A stretch of DNA of 64,000 nt from Tilletia caries. Taxonomy: Eukaryota; Basidiomycota; Exobasidiomycetes; Tilletiales; Tilletiaceae. Below are positions 41,846 through 52,469 of this stretch, piece by piece. The DNA lies in contig JALUTQ010000040.1 of assembly GCA_032718865.1 (NCBI GenBank), positions 62,001 through 126,000 on the forward strand. The letters run 5' to 3'. Below the pieces are notes generated by a model. That model saw nothing but the letters and a program-made list of their open reading frames with translations, searched no databases and was not told the origin of the DNA. The translations under genes and the position numbers were made by a program. Position 1 is the first letter of the stretch. Every line of letters starts with the position of its first letter.

Positions 41846-44415
41846 ATCTAGAGACGCCTTCGGCGGCGCGCGGTCGGAGACTCGGAGAGTGGTGAAAGGG
41901 AAGCCAAATGCGTTTACAAACGTGCAACACCCTTTTTTGCTGGAAAATACGGCTCGCAGATCCCTTGTAAGTGAGTGAGTGAGTCAAGTTCCAGCGCATC
42001 GAACAATCGATGCACTGCACTACCATGTGTACGGCCTTGATCTTCCTCAGGGTTGAGTTGACCCTTTCCCCTCTTCAGATTTGGTAGGTATGTATCTCCT
42101 CGTAGAGAGACCGCAGATAACAATTTCTTGGACGTGTGGATTTGTACGCCCAACTTGAGTGCAGTTCACACTTCAATGTAAAAAATCGCATCTTCTGCTC
42201 GTCGCTGACCTCTCTCGTACTGACCGATTTTGCTCCTCTTAGCTGACTTATCCTCCTCTTTAATCTCTGCCCTCTGGACTCTGACGCGTCCTCTCTCTCT
42301 TTGTCTCTTTCCTTTTCTCGGCTACCACAGTTGCACTTCTTCCGACTAATCAAACGCAGCCATGTCACATCTCGCAGGTGAGTTCCTTCTCCGGTTCGTT
42401 TGTCTCTCTCCCTTCACGGTTCACCTTCTCCCTAGACCCTACGCCGTCCCAGCGTCCTGCGTCCCCTGTCTCTCTCTCTCTCCATACCTCGACAGCGTCT
42501 CTCTCTGATGCTTTTATATTTATGTCGGCGTTCTCTCTTTCTTTTCTCTCCCTTCTTCATCCGCGGACCGCGGTCCGCACGCTATCTCTTCTTTTTTCCT
42601 TTCCCCCTCGTGTCTGGGAATCAATGTTGGCGCTCAGCAGTCATGCCCGTACAGCAGTCACATTTGTCGTGAGGATTCGCCGTGCTGAAATTTACCCCAA
42701 GCCGTTGCCTTGACGTCCTAACTCCTGCAGTCTTTCATCTCTCCAGTCCCTCATTCATTGTCTAACTGCAGCGATTGTCCTATCCTCTTTGCAACGCAGT
42801 ACGCACATTGCCACACGCCAGGTCGCAACACGGCACCGCCATCGGTCATCACCATCATCACTTTTGATTGCCTCCTCTCAATTTTCATCCTTCCCTTCCG
42901 GCTTGCGGTCATGACGCAGGTGAGGGGCAACACTGGCTCACGTCCGACAAAAGATGCTGATATTGAAACGTTCCCTCCTTCTGCTCAACGTCATCATCTT
43001 CAAGGACGGTCATTTCGCATGGTCCCGACTCTCGAGTACGTTCCATTCAACCACTTCCTCTGCTGCCCGTGCCGATTGCTTTTGCTGACTTGGTCGTCTA
43101 CCCGTTCTCCCTTGCTTGATCATTGCCTCTGCAGCCACCTGACCCTGACATTCTTATTCTCACCCGACTCCGGCATACCGCTCAACGTTACCGAGTCCGC
43201 CGCTCCCTACAGGCTACACTTTCTCCGATTCAGGCACGCTGCTCGGCCTCGCCAGTCGCCAGTCGTCAGTCGCCTGAAGGGGAACTTTGGTTCGCCGCTG
43301 AACATGATCACCTTGTGGCTTGTATTGCTATTGACGGGCATCTCTTATTCTCTTTCTCTCACCCCTCTCTCAGCCCAATCGACAGCTGTGGTGGTCGGTG
43401 GAGCCCGCATACGGCAGAGTGCAGACAGTCCATAAGGGGTTTCCAGCAGCTGGCATATCAACTTCGATTCCTTTCTCGCCTCTCGGAGTTCATGCCATAC
43501 GTTTTTCTAATTCCTGCCCTTTCACCCCGGTGTGTTCGCACGTTCCCGGTCCCTTCTGCAGTTCTGCTGCAAAACCACCTTTTAGGAACGAAAGAAAACG
43601 CTGTTCCCATGTCCTTACCTTCACACTTACACTTCATGCTTCAGGCTTCTGAGCGCGTTTGGAGGTTCAGAACCTAGCCACTTGTCGGCTTTTCCCAGCC
43701 GCACACCCGCAGTCTCCTTCGATCGTCTCAGTCCGTGTGTTTTGAGAAAGGAATGCGGGAAGGACCCACCGCAGGTGGGTGGGCGCGGGCTTGATTGAAT
43801 GTTGTTCCGAGCTCGTCGTGGGCCGCCCTCCCCAAAATGAAAGAGGTACGTACAGAACAAGCCGGCGCCAGAGAAAAGAAACCAAAACGTATGGAGGAAT
43901 CGGAAGAGAGTTGGAACGCAAGGACAAAAAAACGTTGTGAGAGAACGATCGTGTTCCTCGATGCAAGGAAAAGGGTGTGGAGGGTGGGAGAAAAAACAAT
44001 GCACGAGACTGAGGCCAACGCAACGAGCAGCGTCCGTGTGCGTCGAGGATGAAGGTGGGTTCGAGAGGCAGCGTGACCGAGCGACGAGATGGTGTGGTTC
44101 TGCTTCTTCTCTGTGCCCGAAGGGAGGAGGAGAGTGCAGAACCTTTCCTGCAGATCAAATCGGGGCTCGGCCCGGGTGTCTCCGGGAGCTCCCTCCGACG
44201 TCGCACTGCCGTCGACCCACCCATCATCCGACTTGGGCGCGGCCGACGGATCCTCATTCTTCCGAAACCGATACATGGTGAAGCTCGCAGGTGAACGACT
44301 TGGCAGAGGGGAGCAAGCATTAGCGGTGAAAAGTGATGTAGGAAGTGCGTATTTTGAAAATACGTCGTCGCCACGTGGCAGCGGTCGGTCGCCGTGACAT
44401 CTCCTTTAAATGTAT
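41846..44415. other. 2.57-kb segment interrupting exon 2 of a three-exon family copy
   Basis: The breakpoints fall in the exon-2 sequence equivalent to TTCAAT|CCTCGTG of the intact gene. Contents: a CT-rich region (42.2-42.7 kb), an ATGTCACATCTCGCAG|GTGAGT exon-like start at 42362, a 16-bp perfect palindrome at 42563-42578, several frames with no recognisable domain (42.4-43.7 kb), and a 5' region copy of the membrane-protein family (43.78-44.3 kb; MYRFRKNEDPSAAPKS on -). No transposon termini or clear target duplication were found. Confidence 0.5.
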
Positions 44416-44760
44416 ATAGGATGAGGATTATTGAGGGGAAGCAGTGTCTTGATCTCGGTCGGGAAAACTTGAAGTCTGTGGGTTTCACATCACATCATGT
44501 CAGCGATGAGAGTCATCCGAGTGCCTCTGTCTTTGCTGGAGTCGAGGCAGCCGCAATACATTGTGGAAAGGAAGGACTCACCCAGGATACAAGTCAATGG
44601 CGGATTTACCATAGCCATAGCCGTGTGCGGCCTGGAGGTGACATACCGTTGCCTTGAGACTATTCCCGATGCTCGAGCGTGCTGTTCAGCGTAATGCGCA
44701 CGGACTTGGGAGGAAAGAGAAGCAAGGAGGTGGGTGGTATAGACAACCCCCTCCACCTTT
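44416..44760 (-). pseudogene. Three-exon family, broken copy, 5' part
   Basis: The - strand reads the end of exon 1 (HGYGYGKSAIDLYPG with a GTGAGT donor at the conserved position), an intron with the conserved CATCGCTGACATGATGTGA before CCCACAG, then LQVFPTEIKTLLPL from exon 2. Exon 1 upstream is frameshifted (LSSQVRAHYAEQHARASG resembles LSSKLKQLSRSADKANLA). It continues in the 41.84-kb piece. Confidence 0.72.
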
Positions 44761-45084
44761 GTCTCACGCCTCATCTTCTGTGTGTTACGGAGGCTCTGCT
44801 CCATTCGGGAAGAGCGCACGGAACACGCGCATCCTTCTCTGACCCACACTCCACGACGACCAGAGAGTACTGTTCTGTGACGCTGAGGTCGAAGCATCGC
44901 AACATCACCAGATACGAGGAACACTTCTCCAAGACTGCCCGGACAATCAGTTGTCGGAATCAGCGCATTTGCAACGCCAGTTCTTCCAATTCCCGGCTCT
45001 CCATCAAGACTGGAAACGACGAGGATCTCAAGAGGGTCGTAGCAGCACATTTACACGGTGAATAACGAACTGAACAGCGTAAGG

Positions 45085-45190
45085 TTGGTCATCATACTGA
45101 TGCTTGTGTTCCCGTAGAGACTTTCCATTACGCGAACTTCCACGAATAACAGTACATCGAATAGTTCGTTGCGCGCTGAAGTCAGGCACC
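45085..45190 (+). repeat. Degenerate duplicate of an MSH5 exon segment
   Basis: GGTCATCATACTGATGCTTG...CCCGTAGAGACTTTCCAT and the following ACGAATAACAGTACATCGAA repeat the sequence at 46277-46430 (GGTCATCATGCTGATGCTCG...; GGATAACAGCACGTCGAG), with an internal deletion. Same orientation, about 1.2 kb apart. Confidence 0.75.
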
Positions 45191-46720
45191 CGGAGCGATC
45201 TCTACCACTTCTGCAGCATGTACCTCGACGGCTCGACAGCTGGATACTCTGCCACTCGAACACGGCACAGCGGGCCTCCTTCCTCGAGGCCAATCACGGT
45301 TTTACAAGAAGAAAGTCGTACACTGGGCCAATGCGCATCGAGCGCACCTCCGACAGAAGTACCGCCTCCCAGATTCGGCCCCTCCAGTCGAGCGCGACCC
45401 TCAATCCGAGCTAGACTGGTGAGCTCAGACGGCTTCAAGAGCAGGAGCGTGAGACATCCTGAAAGATTTGAATTCTCTGACACCCTCTGGATCCGGCCTT
45501 CTCGCCCTTGCAGAGGCAGCTGCTCGTTTTGACTGGGCTTGACCAGATATCACTCAAGAGAACGTGATCGAGATCTACCAGAGTAGACACGCCTTGCAGG
45601 AACTAACAGTCGACAACTTCGTGAGTTGGAGGTTGCGTTTCTTTTATGATTAAAGGAGCTGAAACTTCGATTCGGGACCAACAGGTACCGAATGATGCAT
45701 ACGTTCAAGGAAACATTTGATTCAGCCAGAAAGGAGACGAGTCAGCGGAAATCCAACAAGCTCAGAGGGCCAAAAGCATCTGCTATCGACTGTTGTCGAC
45801 TGCTAGCTGGCTTGCGCACGTCGGCTCATTCGTACCAGCCGAGGGAGCTCGCATCGGGATCTGTGATCAAAGTAAGCAAGTTGAGCTGCTCATAATTCTG
45901 ATGTCTCTCCTCGTCTGACTCAAACCTTTCGAAATTCACGCAGTTTCCAGAAGCATTCAGGCGCGATGCTCCGTGAGCAGATTACAGCGCTCGTTCCTGC
46001 TGGATTCCTCGCAGGTCAGCTTTGCGCTCCGATAATGCACACCACGGTCGCTTGTTCCATTTGACGGGACTAGGAAGGGCATGGATGCTATTGGTGAGCA
46101 TGACCAATCACACGTCAGGCGTCACGGCTTCATAATCACTGACGCTGAAAGATTGACACGCTCAGACGGAGCGGCCCTTTGTTGCGGCCACAGTTCGGCA
46201 CCTGCTCGAGCCTCCTGAAGGCGGCCCAAGACGGCTGTAGCAACGCGGTTCCATGGTGGGTAATGTATTGAAAAGCACAAGGGTGGTCATCATGCTGATG
46301 CTCGCTTTCTCGTAGAGGCTTTCCATCCCACCATCGTACCCGACAGCTTGCTTTTCCAGACGGCGCACATGGAAGTCATGCTCACGGATAACAGCACGTC
46401 GAGTAGTTCGTTGCGCGCTCCTGGGAAGGAGATGGTGTTCCTGCTCCGGTCAGTATGCCTCCATCCTCCATGCACTTTCATCTCGCATTCTTGAAGCGTT
46501 ACTGATATATGCGTTCCTCTCGACGGTGTACCTTCGCGCAGATTGGCTCCGGGCCTGGACCTCACCTCCAATGCTGGACATCTCGCCAGAGTCTTGCCTG
46601 TGTCGGAAGATGTCTTCCAGCGAGTAGAGCACGTCGCCGAGCTTGACCGCACGCACAACCTCGCCACTCTTCTCCTCGAGGACGACAGACGCAGTTCAAG
46701 CTCTTTCTCTCTGTGTCCTC
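45085..46720 (+). pseudogene. MSH5-like meiotic MutS homologue, decayed
   Basis: In order on +: LLALAEAAARFDWA (45500-45541), stop, DITQENVIEIYQSRHALQEL TVDNF (donor GTGAG near 45620), VPNDAYVQGNI after a CAACAG acceptor (45686), then RAKSICYRLLSTASWLAHVG and SFVPAEGARIGICDQ (to 45870). After an intron come IQARCSVSRLQRSFLLDSSQ and VSFALR-stop, then DGAAL...VRHLLEPPEGGP, ATRFHG, HMEVMLTDNSTSSSS, and finally APGLDLTSNAGHLARVLPVS EDVFQRVEHVAELDRTHNLA. This is the MSH4/5-type core, ATPase and C-terminal order; the GRHPLQEL.V..FVPND-like part points to MSH5. The Walker A glycine/lysine loop and the DEFGKGT Walker B are lost, with at least three stops and two frameshifts. The known role is stabilising meiotic recombination intermediates with MSH4. 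Confidence 0.7.
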
Positions 46721-46764
46721 CCTCTTTCTTCATAGGTCATACGCGAATCTCATTCTTAATCAAC

Positions 46765-47000
46765 GTCTCTCTCGGACTGCTACAGCGCTCACCGCACGGC
46801 GACCCTCGTCCAATCCGCCATGCCCATCTGTCTTCTCTTCACCGGCATCTGCTGTAAGGCTGTGCCCTGTGGGTTTGCGTCGAAGTACGGTGATGACTTG
46901 TCATTGAATGTGGATTGGATCATTGCCTGTTTCAAGATCTTGTGGTGTGGAACAGTGAAAGCATCTACACAAGGAAGGCAGCGCGGAAGAGCTCTGACAC
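46765..47000 (+). pseudogene. Multi-pass membrane protein family, exon b piece (C-right)
   Basis: ALTARRPSSNP/RTATLVQSAMPICLLFTGIC follows a CTACAG acceptor, the mirror of the 39.8-39.95 kb piece. It is only an exon fragment, followed by a purine-rich stretch. Confidence 0.4.
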
Positions 47001-47044
47001 TGGGAGAAAGAAAAGGGAGAAAAAAAAGAGAAGGGAAAAAGGAA

Positions 47045-47158
47045 CGAGGGAAAAAATAAATGCGCCCGTGTGGATTCGAACGAATGCCGTTGTACACTAG
47101 AATTTAGAGACTGTCTACTAATCGTCTCTCCTAATAACTGAACGGGTAGCCCTAACCA
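47045..47158 (-). other. 3' part of split tRNA-like sequence, C-right
   Basis: Mirror of 39570-39685: GGATTCGAAC (B box complement) near 47071 and GCCCTAACCA at the copia junction. Confidence 0.42.
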
Positions 47159-47260
47159 TGTGAAGTAGAGGTCCGGGCCGGACTGCCGTGGGTGCTGCGT
47201 GTCCCTTTCTTCCATGTAAAACTTCTTCCTGTCAAATGAGAACCACCATCAGTTTCCACA
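47159..47260 (+). repeat. 5' LTR of copia, C-right
   Basis: 102 bp, TGTGAAGTAGAGG...CAGTTTCCACA. It differs from the 3' LTR at one base (CCCTTTC versus CCTTTTC), the same difference as in the left copy. Confidence 0.95.
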
Positions 47261-47277
47261 GGTTATGAGTCCACTGC
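47261..47277 (+). other. Copia primer-binding site, C-right
   Basis: GGTTATGAGTCCACTGC immediately after the 5' LTR, complementary to a CAT-anticodon arm (half-tRNA priming). Confidence 0.6.
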
Positions 47278-47299
47278 TTAACCCTTAGCTACCCACAAG

Positions 47300-50200
47300 A
47301 TGACAAGCTCCTCGGACAAGTTGCGTGAAGGCATCGCGCCCCTGCTCGGTCCCAACTACCGACTGTGGGCGGAGCGCGTCAAGACGGTCCTGCGATCCCA
47401 CGGCTACTGGTCCGCCGTTGCGCCCGGGACACCACCCGGTGAGGGGGCAGCGGCGCAGGAGCTCAAGGATTGGACGACAGCCGACGCAAAGGCATACGGA
47501 TGCATCTTCCTCACCACCAGCGACGAGATCCAGACCGATCTGGCCCGACTCGGCACGGAGAATGCGAAGGTCCTCTGGGACTACCTCCGCGACGAGTATC
47601 GAAGCACTTCGGTGGAGGCAAGACTCCAGCTCAAGAGCGAGCTCCTCGACGCACTGACGGCCCCCAAGGACTCAATGCGCGACCACATCGGACAGCTCAC
47701 CGGTCTCTACGAGCAGCTACTCCAAATCGGCAAGCCGGTCGACGAGGAGGAGCGCTGTATCGAGCTGCTCTGGAGTCTGCCGTCTGCGTACCGAGGCTTC
47801 AAGTGGAGCGCGAGCGCAACGACGTCGTGGACGGAGCTTCGGTCGAAGATCCTGGAAGCGGAACGGTCCCTCAAGCGTGAGGATGAGAAGGACGCCAAGA
47901 CCCGACAGGACGCTGCCTTCGCGGTCTACCACGCGCCCAGCCCTGCAAAGAGCAGCGGCAAAGGAGGCTCTCCGGCGAGCAGGCACGGAAGCACCTCAAA
48001 GGACGAAGGTTCCTTTGGCGGAGCATGTTGGCTCTGCAAGCAGAAGGGGCATCGTTTCTACAACTGCCCCCACATCGACTCGGCTCAAGACTTCATCAGC
48101 ACGAAAGTCGATAGCAAGAAACACCAGGACACTGCGGCCATGGCGCGAGAGACCAAGAAGCAGGCTACGGATAGCCCTGCGGACGTCGACTTCGCGTGCG
48201 CGGTGGGTGCCCCCAGCACGATGGCTGGGCACTTCATCCTGGACACCGGCAGCTCCAGACACATCGTAGCCGACGCATCCGGCCTCACCAAGTACCGAGC
48301 GGCCAAGCCGGACACGGGCATCGAGTGCGCCAACGGAGGGCTCATGCCAGTCGCCGGATACGGTGACCTCGTTGTCACGACGCAAGCCGGCCTCAGGATC
48401 GAGCTGAGGGACGTGGCCCATTGCCCATCCGCCATCGGCAACCTCATCGGCGGCAAGCGCCTCACCAAGAGCGGCTGCACCATCGCGTTCGACAATACGT
48501 CCGCAGTCGTGACTGTCGGCGAATCTGGTCAAGTCCTCATGAAGGCCACAGTCGTCGGCGAGAACTGGGTCGTTCCGCTGGAGTCAGCCAAGACAGACTC
48601 AGCGATGATGGCGTCGGACACGAGCGGCGATCCAGACACGATGCACTGGCATCGTTGCGCCGGTCATATCGGCGAGTCTACGCTCCAAGCCTTGGCAGCA
48701 ACAGGCACCGTCGCTGGCATGCCCAAGAAGCTCGGTCCACTCGGTTTCTGCTCGGACTGCGCTGAGGGCAAGATTGCGAGGAGCAAGCACCCGCGCATAG
48801 CGATAGGTGAGCGGGAGCATCGGCCACTCAGCAAGATCCACGTTGACCCTTTTGGCCCCGTGAATCTAAAGGATGGGCAGGCACTGGGCGGCGCGAAGTA
48901 CGGGCTCATCATCACTGATGAAGCGAGTCACCACGTCTGGGTCAGCACGATGCAGTACAAGTCGGAAGCCGCGAACATCCTCAAAGCCTTCCACGCTCAA
49001 GCAATGACTCGCTACCCGGAGAAGCCCATCAGCCGAATCCGCACGGACAACGCGTCGGAGCTCAACTCGGCAGAGCTGTTGGAGTATTGGGCCAAACATG
49101 GAGTCAAGGTCGAACCATCGCCACGCTATGCGCCCCAGAGCAACGGGGTGGCAGAGAGAGCAGTGCGAACGGTAACGGAGATGTGTAGAACGATGTTGAT
49201 TGCAGCAAATCTACCAGCATCATTTTTGGCCTGCCGCTGTGCGAAACGCAGCGTACGTGAAGAACAGAGTGCCGGCGACGGGATTGAAGAAGGGAGAGAC
49301 GCCTTATGAGGCATTGCACGGGCGACCACCAAAGCCGGAGCGTTTCCGAGTCTTTGGATGCGTTGCATGAGCGAAGATTCCCGAGGTACACAGGACGGGC
49401 AAGTTTAGCACGAAGGCTATGCCTTGCATCTACCTCGGTCCAGCCTTCACGAATGCGTCCCGGCTGTGGGACCCCATCTCGAAGAAGGAGATGATCGAGC
49501 ACTCGGTTGTGTTCGACGAAGAAGGAAAGGCGGGCACGCTGCTCGAGAAGGAGCAGAGCCGTCAGTACGAGCAGCAAGTTGCGCAGCTCAGAGCCCTCAA
49601 CCTCACCGGTGACGACGCGCAAGTGGGACGTGTCGAGAAGGAGCCAGTGCGGATGGGAGGTCAGTTGGAGGTCGGAGAAGGCGTCCGAGCAGCGATGCAG
49701 GCTGTTTTTGGACGAGAACGCTGCGCCAGAGGGAGTTCGTGAGGCGATGGAACGAGCAGCCCGCGGAGAGCCGGTTGCCTACGACGAGATGGGCCGGATC
49801 GCAAGGCTGCTAGCCGATCTCCATCACGAGCTCGCGGCGACAGAGGGAGCAGACAGAGGAGGCGAGCGCGGCCAGGCGATCGTGCAGGAGGCAAACGTTG
49901 GGCGACGAAGCGCGAGGATTGCGGGACAGCCTGCGGTCGAGATATCGCTGCCGCCTACCAGCCGGAAGCGCAAGGAACCGGACGGCGCCTATACGGTAGG
50001 GACGTGTTTCGTTGTCTTGGAACCCAGCGAAGTTCCCTACGACGATCCTTGGTCCGTTGCGGAGGCGACTCGGCGTAAGGACAGCCAGCTCTGGCTCGAG
50101 GCCATGCAGAAGGAGCTGAAGTCCCATGACGGTCGGGGAACGTGGGAGATCGTGACGGCACCCCTCGGAGCGAATCTGATCAGCGCCAAGTGGGTCTTTC

Positions 50201-51588
50201 GAGTCAAGCGAAACGGAGACGCGACGATCCAGAAGTACAAGTCACGGCTAGTAGCACGAGGATTCACGCAAGTCCAAGGCGTCGATTTCGAGGAGACCTT
50301 CGCCCCAACCTCGCGTCTACAGATTCTGCGCCTGTTCTGCGCGCTGGTCGCCGTCCTGGATATGGAGCTGCACCAGATCGACTTCGAGACAGCCTACTTG
50401 AACGCGACCCTGACGCATGACATCTACATGCTGCCGCCGGAAGGAGTCGAGCTCATGCCACACCAGGTCCTGAAGCTGCGTCGGGCTTTGTACGGCCTCA
50501 AGCAGTCCGCTCACGACTGGTACGCCGTCCTTCGCGATTCCTTGAAGACGATCGGCTTCGAGCAGTGCGCTCTCGATCCGACTATCTACGTCCGAAACGG
50601 CGAAAGCCCTGCGATGCTGCTCGTCTACGTCGACGACATCCTGATCGCGGCGCCGAAGGGAAGCGGTGTCGAGAAAGCGAAGGCCGAGCTCCTTGGACTG
50701 TTCAAGGGAACAGACTTGGGGCCAGCGCATTACTGCTTGGGGATCCGGATCGAACGAGACCGCAGGCAGAAGACGATCTCGCTTGACCAAGAGCGGTACG
50801 CCGAGGAAGTCCTCGCCCGGTTCGGTATGTCCGACTGCAAGCCAGCCAAGACGCCCATGATGGCAAAGCAGACGCTGAGGAAGGCGGTCGATGGCGAGGC
50901 ACGAGCGGACAAGGCGCAATACCAGGCTCTCGTGGGATCCATGGCGTACTTTGCTCAAGGAACTCGAGCCGACCTCGCCTACTTCGTCAGTGTTCTCGGC
51001 AAGTTTTGTGCCGACCCTTCGGAGGAGCACTGGATCGCAGCAAAGCACGGCTTGCGATACCTACGTGGCACGTCTGGGGCGAGGCTGGTGTTTGAGTGCG
51101 CGGAGGATCTGCAGGTTCGGGGGTTTGTCGATGCGGACTGGGCTGCGGACAAAGACGACAGGAGGTCAATGTCAGGTTACGTCTTCACGGTCGGAGGAGG
51201 CGCGGTGGCTTGGGGCTCGCGCAAGCAGGGCGCCGTGGCTTTATCTACGGCAGAGGCCGAGTACATTGCGGCGGGGGTTGCTGGTCGAGAAGCGATCATG
51301 CTCAAGGGAGCATTGACGGCGTGCGGTCAGCTGGTCGGGACGATTACGGTACACTGCGACAATCAGGCGGCAATCCAGTTGGTCAAGAACCCTGGATCTC
51401 ACCATGACCGCAGCAAGCACATCGACATCGTCCACCATTGGGTTCGGGATCAAACCCAGTTGGGAGCCTTCGCATTCGAGTACATCCCGACCGACCTCAA
51501 CCCTGCCGACGCGTTCACCAAGTCACTCGGCACCATCAAGCACAACCAGCACGCGGAGCGTATCGGATTGGAATTGCGCAGGGAGTGA
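47300..51588 (+). pseudogene. Copia gag-pol, C-right, frame-broken
   Basis: Gag through integrase is one open frame from 47300 (MTSSSDKLREG) to about 49213, with the zinc knuckle at 48026, protease DTGS at 48242 and integrase D,D,E present. A T5 run at about 49213 shifts the frame just after LIAANLPASF. The next stretch contains the TGA at 49368-49370, then MPCIYLGPAFTNASRLWDP. A second T5 run near 49706 shifts again into the RT-RH frame, open to 51588, with YVDD at about 50627 and the RNase H motifs intact. A purine tract (AGAGAGGGAG) ends at 51639 next to the 3' LTR. Removing one T in each run leaves only the TGA, so the element was one stop short of intact when duplicated. Confidence 0.93.
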
Positions 51589-51639
51589 AGGACTGGAGGA
51601 CAGGAACAGGAGGGATCAGGAGACTACGCAGAGAGGGAG

Positions 51640-51741
51640 TGTGAAGTAGAGGTCCGGGCCGGACTGCCGTGGGTGCTGCGTGTCCTTTTCTTCCATGTAA
51701 AACTTCTTCCTGTCAAATGAGAACCACCATCAGTTTCCACA
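51640..51741 (+). repeat. 3' LTR of copia, C-right
   Basis: 102 bp, TG...CA, preceded by a short polypurine tract. Confidence 0.95.
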
Positions 51742-51765
51742 AACCACTGAGCCACCACAGCTCCG
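51742..51765 (-). other. 5' part of split tRNA-like sequence, C-right
   Basis: AACCACTGAGCCACCAC, the complement of the A box, mirror of 34960-34979. Confidence 0.42.
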
Positions 51766-51812
51766 GGACGTTGATTCCTTTGTAAATTGACAGTACATAT
51801 GAGACTCAATCC

Positions 51813-51896
51813 TTCTGCTGCTGCTGCTGCTGCTCCTCCTCCTCCTCCTCATCCTCCTCCTCCTCCTCATCCTACTCCTCTTCTTCTTCCATCTCC
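51813..51896. repeat. Trinucleotide repeats (CTG/CTC/TTC), C-right
   Basis: Six CTG, six CTC, an ATC-interrupted (CTC)n tract and CTTCTTCTTCC. Same counts as the left arm. Confidence 0.95.
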
Positions 51897-51966
51897 TCCC
51901 CGAGTATCCCCTCAGCCACATCGACGATCCCCACCCACAAGGTAAGCAGTGCTGCGCGAGTAACCC

Positions 51967-52409
51967 GTGCAATTGCCAGCAGCAGCAGCACTGATCGACG
52001 CCGTCTCTTCTCCAGGACTCCAGCTCTTGCTTCAGTTCATCAGGTCCACCACCGCCAAGTGCGGCCCGGGATTCTGCGACTGCCATTACCCTGTGCATTC
52101 TCCACGTCCGCCCCAGCCAGACTCGCCACAGGGCACAGAGGTCGCGGACAACCCACCGGCGTCGAAGAAAACACCACAGACCAGGGCCTTCAAGATCTAC
52201 CCACCGAACCCAGACACGCCCAAAGACAAGCCCCACCCGCAGACTTGACTTGAGCCAGCATAAACCGATAGTGCTCGATGCTCTCATCAATATCCAGAAC
52301 AAGGTCAACCTATCGCTCACCTTCCGTCGTTCCTGCCGGGAGGGCATCTGCGGCTCATGCGCCATCAACATCGACTGCGTCAACACCCTCGCCTGTCTGT
52401 GCCGGTAAC
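51967..52409 (+). pseudogene. SDHB 5'-half pseudogene, C-right copy
   Basis: Mirror of 34312-34760. Here [20 protein letters not shown] stays in one frame, giving a better SDHB N-terminus than the left copy. A stop after PKDKPHPQT and a frame change follow before [29 protein letters not shown] and TLACLCR. Homology ends at CCG|GTAACC. Confidence 0.8.
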
Positions 52410-52469
52410 CTCTGCCCAATCCTGTTGGCGCTCCTTCTGTTTCTCCGGCTCTGCCTCGAACGTCCATTG

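Larger units (their letters stand above)
47159..51741 (+). mobile_element. Ty1/copia LTR retrotransposon, C-right
   Basis: TSD AACCA at 47154-47158 and 51742-51746, the complement of the left copy's TGGTT at the same site. LTRs are 47159-47260 and 51640-51741. Same insertion as in the left arm. Broken by two T5 runs (T4 in the left copy) plus the shared TGA at 49368-49370. Confidence 0.96.
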
